From assembly GCA_021789355.1 (NCBI GenBank), contig JAJYJR010000166.1, positions 1 to 10,208 of the forward strand: 10,208 nt of DNA, given 5' to 3'. Source of the stretch: Chloroflexota bacterium (lineage in GTDB: Bacteria > Chloroflexota > Limnocylindria > Limnocylindrales > CSP1-4). The notes below the pieces were generated by a model that saw only the letters and a list, made by a program, of their open reading frames with translations, ran no database searches and was not told where the DNA came from. Of this stretch, positions 6,046-10,208 are shown one piece after another. Positions within the stretch are counted from its first letter, which is position 1. Every line of letters begins with the position of its first letter. The position numbers and the translations under genes are program-made.

Positions 6046-7473
6046 ATGACCGAAGCGACCGGGGAGCGCCTGCCCTCCCTCGATGCAGCCCTCGAGGCCT
6101 ACCTGGTGGGTAACCGCCGGCAGCGCCTGGACTTCTACGTGGACTTCCTGCGGATCCCCAGCATCTCCACGCTGCCGGAGCATGCCGCCGACTGCCGGAC
6201 CGCGGCTACCTTCCTGGCCGACCGGCTGCGCGCCGTCGGGCTGGAGCACGTCGAGATCGCCGAGACCGGCGGCCATCCCATCGTCTACGCCGACTGGCTG
6301 CACGCCGAGGGGGCGCCGACCGTCGTGGCTTACGGCCACTACGACGTCCAGCCGGTCGATCCGGTAGAGGAGTGGCAGGCACCGCCGTTCGAGCCGGTGG
6401 TGCGCGACGGACGGATTCTGGCCCGCGGCGCCAGCGACGACAAGAGCAACGTCACCATCCTCGTCCAGGCGATCGAGGCGGTCCTGGCCACCCGTGGCCG
6501 GCTGCCGGTCAACCTCCGCCTGGTCGTGGAGGGCGAGGAAGAGGCCGCCTCGGAGCACCTGGAGCCCTGGCTGATCGCCAACCGACAGCGACTCGGCGGC
6601 GACTTGGCCCTGATCAGCGATTCCGGCTTCTTCGACGGCAACCTGCCGGCCATCACCGTCGGGCTGCGCGGGCTGATGTATGCCCAGATCGACGTGGTCG
6701 GACCGTTCCAGGACCTCCATTCGGGCAGCCACGGCGGCGCGGTCGAGAACCCGGCCAACGCCCTGGCAAGGATCATCGCCGGGCTCAAGGACGACCACGG
6801 CCGGGTCCTGGTGCCGGGCTTCTACGACGAGGTCGTGCCGCTGAGCCCGGCCGATCGCGCCGCCTTCGCCGCGCTGCCGTTCGACGAGGAGGCCTACCGG
6901 GCCGCGGTGGGCGTGCCGGCGCTGGTCGGCGAGGCAGGCTTCAGCACGCTGGAGCGGCGCGGGGCGCGGCCCACCCTCGACGTCAACGGGATCTGGGGCG
7001 GGTTCCAGGGGGAGGGGAGCAAGACGATCATCCCCGGCCGGGCCCACGCCAAGGTGAGCTGCCGGCTCGTCGCGAACCAGGACCCGGAGCGCATCTTCGA
7101 GCGCTTCCGGGACTACGTCGTCCAGATCGCGCCGTCCGGCGTCCGCGTCGAAGTCACCAGCCTGGGCAGCGGCCGGCCGAGCCTCACCTCGATCGACCAT
7201 CCGGCGACCCGGGCGGCCGCCCGCGCGCTCGAGGCGACGTTCGGGGTCGGCCCCGTCTACTCCCGGGAGGGCGGCTCCATCCCCTTCGTGGCGACCTTCG
7301 AGACCGTCCTGGGTCTGCCGGTGACGCTGCTCGGCTTCACGCCCCCCAACGACAACGCCCACGCCCCCAACGAGTGGATGGACCTCGCCAACTACGAGAA
7401 GGGGATCCGGGCCATGGCCCGCTACTGGGACGAGCTCGCCGCCGCACCGGAGCTGAACGGCCCGCGCCCCTGA
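6046..7473 (+). CDS. M20 family metallodipeptidase (CNDP-like)
   Basis: 475 aa from ATG 6046, chosen over the in-frame GTG at 6031 because GGAGG (6035-6039) lies 6 nt before the ATG. It is a cytosolic di-zinc hydrolase that cleaves dipeptides or other short N-acyl/peptidyl substrates. Ligands in the order seen in CNDP-type dipeptidases: H98 and D100 in YGHYDVQP, bridging D131 in ARGASDDKSN, catalytic E165 with metal-binding E166 in VEGEEEAAS, D192 in ISDSGFF, H439 in NDNAHAPNEW. The lid/dimerisation domain spans ~205-370 and contains LHSGSHGGAV, the usual insertion. Length and motif spacing are normal for the family. There is no signal peptide. The exact substrate (carnosine-like, Xaa-His or general dipeptides) cannot be read from sequence. 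It is apparently transcribed alone. Confidence 0.95.
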   Translation: MTEATGERLPSLDAALEAYLVGNRRQRLDFYVDFLRIPSISTLPEHAADCRTAATFLADRLRAVGLEHVEIAETGGHPIVYADWLHAEGAPTVVAYGHYDVQPVDPVEEWQAPPFEPVVRDGRILARGASDDKSNVTILVQAIEAVLATRGRLPVNLRLVVEGEEEAASEHLEPWLIANRQRLGGDLALISDSGFFDGNLPAITVGLRGLMYAQIDVVGPFQDLHSGSHGGAVENPANALARIIAGLKDDHGRVLVPGFYDEVVPLSPADRAAFAALPFDEEAYRAAVGVPALVGEAGFSTLERRGARPTLDVNGIWGGFQGEGSKTIIPGRAHAKVSCRLVANQDPERIFERFRDYVVQIAPSGVRVEVTSLGSGRPSLTSIDHPATRAAARALEATFGVGPVYSREGGSIPFVATFETVLGLPVTLLGFTPPNDNAHAPNEWMDLANYEKGIRAMARYWDELAAAPELNGPRP

Positions 7474-7540
7474 CCGGTTCCGCGCCGCGGGTGGTCGGAA
7501 CGGATCGGTGTGGGTGGGTGATTCGGGGGGAATCCGATGC

Positions 7541-7546
7541 TAGGAT
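7541..7546 (+). promoter_or_regulatory. Candidate -10 box of the DnaB-like/ppa/thpR operon
   Basis: TAGGAT, 36 nt before the GTG at 7583. No clear -35 is visible. The strong GGGGAGGAA at 7565-7573, 9 nt before GTG 7583, fixes that start and rules out an ATG at 7537 in another frame. A weak GTTCCG/CGGAAC stem at 7477-7501 just after the M20 stop may help separate the two transcripts. Confidence 0.35.
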
Positions 7547-7582
7547 GGCCCCACGTCACAACCCGGGGAGGAATCAGACCGC

Positions 7583-8665
7583 GTGAGCACCGAAGCGCCG
7601 GACAACGTCACCCCCACCGCGAAAACCACCTGGCGCCTGGACACCGACAACGGGAGCATGGCCCCGCGTTCGGCGCTCGACGTCCTGGTCGACCTCAACG
7701 ACCGCGTCACGAGCGGCCGGCTGGCCGAGTACCAGCCGATGCCGCTCGGGTTCACCCCGCTCGACAAGACGATCGGCAACGGCCTGCGGCCCGGCGAGCT
7801 GCTCCTGATCGGCGGCGCCCAGGGAACCGGCAAGACGACCATGGCCCTCCAGATGGCCCGCAACGTCGCCTCCGGTGGCCAGGCCAACGTCCTCTACCTC
7901 TGCTTCGAGCACGAGGAGCACTACCTGCTGAACCGGCTGGTGGCCATGGAATCGGCCCTCGCCCACCTGCCTCACAAGACCGGGGCGATCAAGATCCAGG
8001 ACGTCCGCAGGGAGATCCTGGGCTCCTGGATGGCCGAGGGCCAGGGCGGCCCGCAGCTGGCCAGCAACCCGCGCCTGCGGCCCAGCCTCGATCGGATCGC
8101 GCGCTACGGGCAGAACCTCTTCCTGCTGCGGGGCTCGCAGACGGCCAGCACGATCGAGAACATCCGGCGGCTCGTCCAGCAGCACCGGCTGCTCTCCGGC
8201 GAGCGCCAGCTGATGGTGGTCGTCGACTACCTGCAGAAGGTGCCGATGTATCCCGAGCCGAACACCGAGGCGGAGAAGGTCACCTTCGTCGTCAACGGCC
8301 TCAAGGACATCGCGCTCTCGGAGCAGGTGCCGGTCATCACGATCGTGGCCGCGGACAAGGAAGGGCTCAAGGCCTCGCGCCTGCGGAACCACCACCTCCG
8401 CGGCTCGTCGGCCATCAACTATGAGGCCGACATCATCCTGATCATCAACGAGAAGTACCACATCGTCGCCAAGGTCAACATCGAGTTCAACCCGTACCAG
8501 GCCCAGCGCTTCCGGGACTGGGTGGTCCTCTCGGTCGAGAAGAACCGCGGGGGCCAGGACAATGTCGACCTCGAGTTCGAGAAGCACTTCGAGTTCAGCT
8601 GCTTCGACCCCAACGGTCGGACGGTCCAGGAGAAGCTGATCGAGGAGCGCCTCTACAACGACTGA
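7583..8665 (+). CDS. Single-domain DnaB-type RecA-fold ATPase
   Basis: 360 aa from GTG 7583 behind a strong Shine-Dalgarno. It corresponds to the C-terminal helicase/ATPase domain of replicative DnaB without its N-terminal primase-binding domain; residues 1-45 are a short non-conserved leader. Features: PLGFTPLDKTIGNGLRPGEL (54-73) matching the DnaB entry, Walker A GGAQGTGKTT (77-86), YLCFEHEEHYLLNRL in the place of the DnaB 'SLEM' segment, Walker B LMVVVDYLQKV with D215, HLRGSSAINYEADIILIINE (271-290) like the DnaB sensor region, and VEKNRGGQDNVDLEF (318-332) like its KNR finger. It probably binds ATP and nucleic acid. Whether it is a helicase, loader or regulatory ATPase is unknown, and it is unlikely to be the main replicative helicase. 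It is first in an operon with ppa and a 2H-phosphoesterase. Confidence 0.85.
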   Translation: MSTEAPDNVTPTAKTTWRLDTDNGSMAPRSALDVLVDLNDRVTSGRLAEYQPMPLGFTPLDKTIGNGLRPGELLLIGGAQGTGKTTMALQMARNVASGGQANVLYLCFEHEEHYLLNRLVAMESALAHLPHKTGAIKIQDVRREILGSWMAEGQGGPQLASNPRLRPSLDRIARYGQNLFLLRGSQTASTIENIRRLVQQHRLLSGERQLMVVVDYLQKVPMYPEPNTEAEKVTFVVNGLKDIALSEQVPVITIVAADKEGLKASRLRNHHLRGSSAINYEADIILIINEKYHIVAKVNIEFNPYQAQRFRDWVVLSVEKNRGGQDNVDLEFEKHFEFSCFDPNGRTVQEKLIEERLYND

Positions 8666-8674
8666 CGAGGCAGC

Positions 8675-9193
8675 ATGCCGGAACGACCGGGTGACCGCTT
8701 CCCGGAGATCGTCGAGATCGTCGTCGAGATCCCCCGCGGCAGCCGCAACAAGTACGAGTACGACGAGGCGGCCGGGGTCTTCCGCCTCGACCGAGTCCTC
8801 TCGTCGGCCGTCTTCTACAACTTCGACTACGGCTTCATCGAGGGGACGCGCGCCGACGACGGGGACCACACCGACGCCCTGCTGATCATCGACGAGCCCA
8901 CATTCCCCGGCTGCCACGTCTGGGCCCGCCCGGTCGGCGGCCTGGAGATGCGCGACGAGAAGGGCTTCGACTTCAAGGCCCTCTGCGTGGCTGTCGGCGA
9001 CCCGCTCTACCGGCACGTGCGGGATCTGAGCCAGGTTTCGCCCCACCAGCGGCTGGAGATCCAGAACTTCTTCGACACCTACAAGCTCCTCGAGAAGAAG
9101 GAGACCGAGGTGGTCGGCTGGCGCGAGTTCGACAGGGCGCGCGAGATCCTGCTGAACGACCGGGAACGCTTCGAGCGCGAGCGGCCGGCGTGA
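8675..9193 (+). CDS. ppa: Family I inorganic pyrophosphatase
   Basis: 172 aa, typical bacterial length. Hydrolyses pyrophosphate to phosphate in the cytosol with Mg2+, pulling biosynthetic reactions forward. By alignment with the E. coli enzyme: K26 and E28 in NKYEYD, R40 in RLDR, Y48 and Y52 in FYNFDYGF, metal-binding D62, D64 and D67 in DDGDHTDA, D94 and D99 with K101 in MRDEKGFDFKAL. All acidic ligands are present, but the family signature D-x-D-P-x-D is D-G-D-H-T-D here, with His for Pro and Thr for the usual hydrophobic residue. The C-terminus has the FFDTYKLLEKKE and VVGW segments of the family. The start lies 9 bp after the upstream stop behind GAGG, 4 nt from the ATG. Confidence 0.93.
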   Translation: MPERPGDRFPEIVEIVVEIPRGSRNKYEYDEAAGVFRLDRVLSSAVFYNFDYGFIEGTRADDGDHTDALLIIDEPTFPGCHVWARPVGGLEMRDEKGFDFKALCVAVGDPLYRHVRDLSQVSPHQRLEIQNFFDTYKLLEKKETEVVGWREFDRAREILLNDRERFERERPA

Positions 9194-9903
9194 ACGGCAC
9201 CCGCGGCGAGGGTCGCGGGTGGGTCGCCGCGGGGCACCTCCGGGCGCCGGACGGGGCGGCCGCGGCCGGCCACCCGGCGTCGGAGCGGCGCCGCTGGCAG
9301 CCGGACCGCCGGCCGGGTCGGCGGCTGTTCGTGGCCGTTCCCCTCGCGGACGAGCCCCGGCGGGCCGTGGAGCTCCTGGTGGAGCGGGTCCGGGCCGGAG
9401 AGCCGGTGCCGCCTGCCCGGGGCCGGCCGGACGTGCGCTGGGTCCGCCTGGACGGGCTCCACGTGACGCTCCGTTTCCTGGGGCCCACGCCGGAGGAGCA
9501 GCTGTCGGCGGTCGGGGCGGCCGTGGCCGCCGCTGCCGCGACCGCGGCCCCGTTCGAGATCCGCATCCACGGTGGCGGCGCGTTTCCCGGCGCCTCCCGA
9601 CCGCGGGCGGTCTGGCTGGGCGTGACGGCCGGTGAGCCCGAGCTGGCGGCCCTGGCCGCCAACCTGGACGCCGCACTGGAGCCCCTCGGCTGGCCGCCCG
9701 ACGAGCGGCCGTTCCGGGCCCACCTGACGCTCGCCCGGAGCGACGGGGTGGCCCGCGCCCGCGACGTCGTGGCGCGTCTGGAGGAGCTGGCCGCGGAGCT
9801 CGACGTGGCCTGGCGCGCGGAGCGCCTGGTGCTCTTCGAGAGCCACACCGGTCGCGGAGCCGCCGTCTACGAGGCGCTGCGCGAGGAGCGGTTCGGCCGC
9901 TGA
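9190..9903 (+). CDS. thpR: 2H-phosphoesterase, RNA 2',3'-cyclic phosphodiesterase family
   Basis: 237 aa from GTG 9190, which overlaps the ppa stop (GTGA), so translation is probably coupled. The family hydrolyses 2',3'-cyclic phosphates at RNA ends, and E. coli ThpR also has RNA-ligase history. Both HxT(x) catalytic motifs are present: H91-V-T-L in LHVTLRFLG and H178-L-T-L in FRAHLTLAR. The core begins at RRLFVAVPLADEPRRAVELL (44-63), the family's usual N-terminus. The first ~43 residues are Gly/Arg/Ala/Pro-rich and not family-like. They may be a genuine disordered extension or indicate an internal start, though no better start codon with a ribosome site is visible. The long Ala stretch (109-120) is ordinary for this GC content. 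Other 2H enzymes (LigT-like) cannot be separated by sequence alone. Confidence 0.88.
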   Translation: MNGTRGEGRGWVAAGHLRAPDGAAAAGHPASERRRWQPDRRPGRRLFVAVPLADEPRRAVELLVERVRAGEPVPPARGRPDVRWVRLDGLHVTLRFLGPTPEEQLSAVGAAVAAAAATAAPFEIRIHGGGAFPGASRPRAVWLGVTAGEPELAALAANLDAALEPLGWPPDERPFRAHLTLARSDGVARARDVVARLEELAAELDVAWRAERLVLFESHTGRGAAVYEALREERFGR

Positions 9904-9938
9904 TCCGGGGTCGGAGGCCGGACGTCCGGCGGGTCGCG

Positions 9939-9950
9939 GATGGTACCATC
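9939..9950. promoter_or_regulatory. 12-bp palindrome before the last gene
   Basis: GATGGTACCATC is a perfect palindrome in the 97-bp gap. It contains TACCAT (9944-9949), at the distance expected of a -10 box from GTG 10001. It could be an operator overlapping a promoter, or a chance restriction-site-like palindrome. Confidence 0.3.
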
Positions 9951-10000
9951 GGCCCCGATCCGCGATGGGCGCGTCTGCCCGAGCCGCTAGAGGAGGCGGA

Positions 10001-10204
10001 GTGTCGACGATCCAGCGAGGCCGGCTCGTGATCGCCCTCGGCCTGCTGAACCTCGCCCTGGCCGCGGTGGCCCTCGCGGTCAGCCTCTCGTTCCCCACCG
10101 TGTCGCCCGGCCCGGCTCCGGCCGGGGCCAGCGCCACCCCGAAGACCGCGCTGCGGAGCGCTTCACCGGTGCCGGCCACGCCCCCGGCGTCCGGCACGCC
10201 GTAG
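10001..10204 (+). CDS. Small single-pass membrane protein, function unknown
   Basis: 67 aa from GTG 10001, preceded by AGGAGG (9991-9996) 4 nt upstream; an ATG at 9965 in the same frame has no ribosome site and is less likely. Residues 1-8 are short and basic (MSTIQRGR), 9-29 are a strong hydrophobic helix (LVIALGLLNLALAAVALAVS). The remaining ~38 residues are a Pro/Ala/Ser/Thr-rich tail with no Cys, probably outside the membrane (basic N-terminus inside). There is no lipobox and no Ala-x-Ala followed by a mature domain, so it is an anchor rather than a clear secretory signal. The family is unknown to me. It is complete, ending 4 nt before the window edge, so a downstream partner would be out of view. 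Confidence 0.65.
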   Translation: MSTIQRGRLVIALGLLNLALAAVALAVSLSFPTVSPGPAPAGASATPKTALRSASPVPATPPASGTP

Positions 10205-10208
10205 ATCG

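Noticed and set aside
7574..9949. 791-residue open frame on the - strand opposite the DnaB-like/ppa/thpR genes
   Set aside because: Antisense shadow: low-complexity Arg/Pro/Leu/Asp-rich sequence with no domain, mirroring three well-supported genes.
1..10208. CRISPR array or insertion sequence
   Set aside because: No regularly spaced direct repeats and no transposase or flanking terminal inverted repeats were seen. The only recombinase is the tyrosine type at 2060-3004.

Overview
This is a high-GC bacterial window with two parts. The right two thirds (about 3.1-10.2 kb, + strand) looks like chromosomal housekeeping DNA. The left third (1-3004, - strand) looks like an accessory insertion ending in a tyrosine recombinase next to a tRNA gene. 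The GC-rich codon use, TTG/GTG starts behind GGAGG ribosome sites, TAGAAT/TATACT-type -10 boxes close to the starts and the mix of housekeeping genes would suit a deep-branching high-GC Chloroflexota bacterium. No rRNA or marker phylogeny is present, so that placement is a guess.

Left part, read on the - strand. A tyrosine recombinase (3004-2060) is followed by a 129-bp gap carrying a plausible promoter. A tight four-gene cluster follows: three small winged-helix proteins (1930-1595, 1594-1250, 1236-871) and a Swt1-type HEPN-domain protein (863-100). The three small proteins share one plan: an N-terminal helical part, then a winged helix opening at a shared 'DG' turn. They look like diverged paralogues. 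The HEPN gene carries a one-base frameshift exactly at its R-x4-H ribonuclease motif. Reading through it restores the motif and a natural C-terminus. A further gene seems to start at 17 and leave the window on the same strand. I do not recognise this layout (three winged-helix paralogues plus an Swt1-like HEPN protein beside an integrase) as a named system. It is the best candidate here for something undescribed, perhaps a defence or toxin-type RNase module, but that function is inferred.

Junction. A CAU-anticodon tRNA (probably elongator tRNA-Met) at 3110-3184 has a 14-bp terminator-like hairpin behind it. About 740 bp without a convincing gene follow, with several perfect inverted repeats.

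Right part, + strand. ftsH (membrane AAA+ zinc protease, TTG start) ends in a 13-bp GC hairpin. An M20 family metallodipeptidase with its own promoter-like element and RBS comes next. Then there is a compact operon: a single-domain DnaB-type RecA-fold ATPase, a family I inorganic pyrophosphatase 9 bp downstream, and a 2H-phosphoesterase of the ThpR (RNA 2',3'-cyclic phosphodiesterase) family overlapping the pyrophosphatase stop by 4 bp. The window closes with a complete 67-residue single-pass membrane protein of unknown role, preceded by a 12-bp palindrome.
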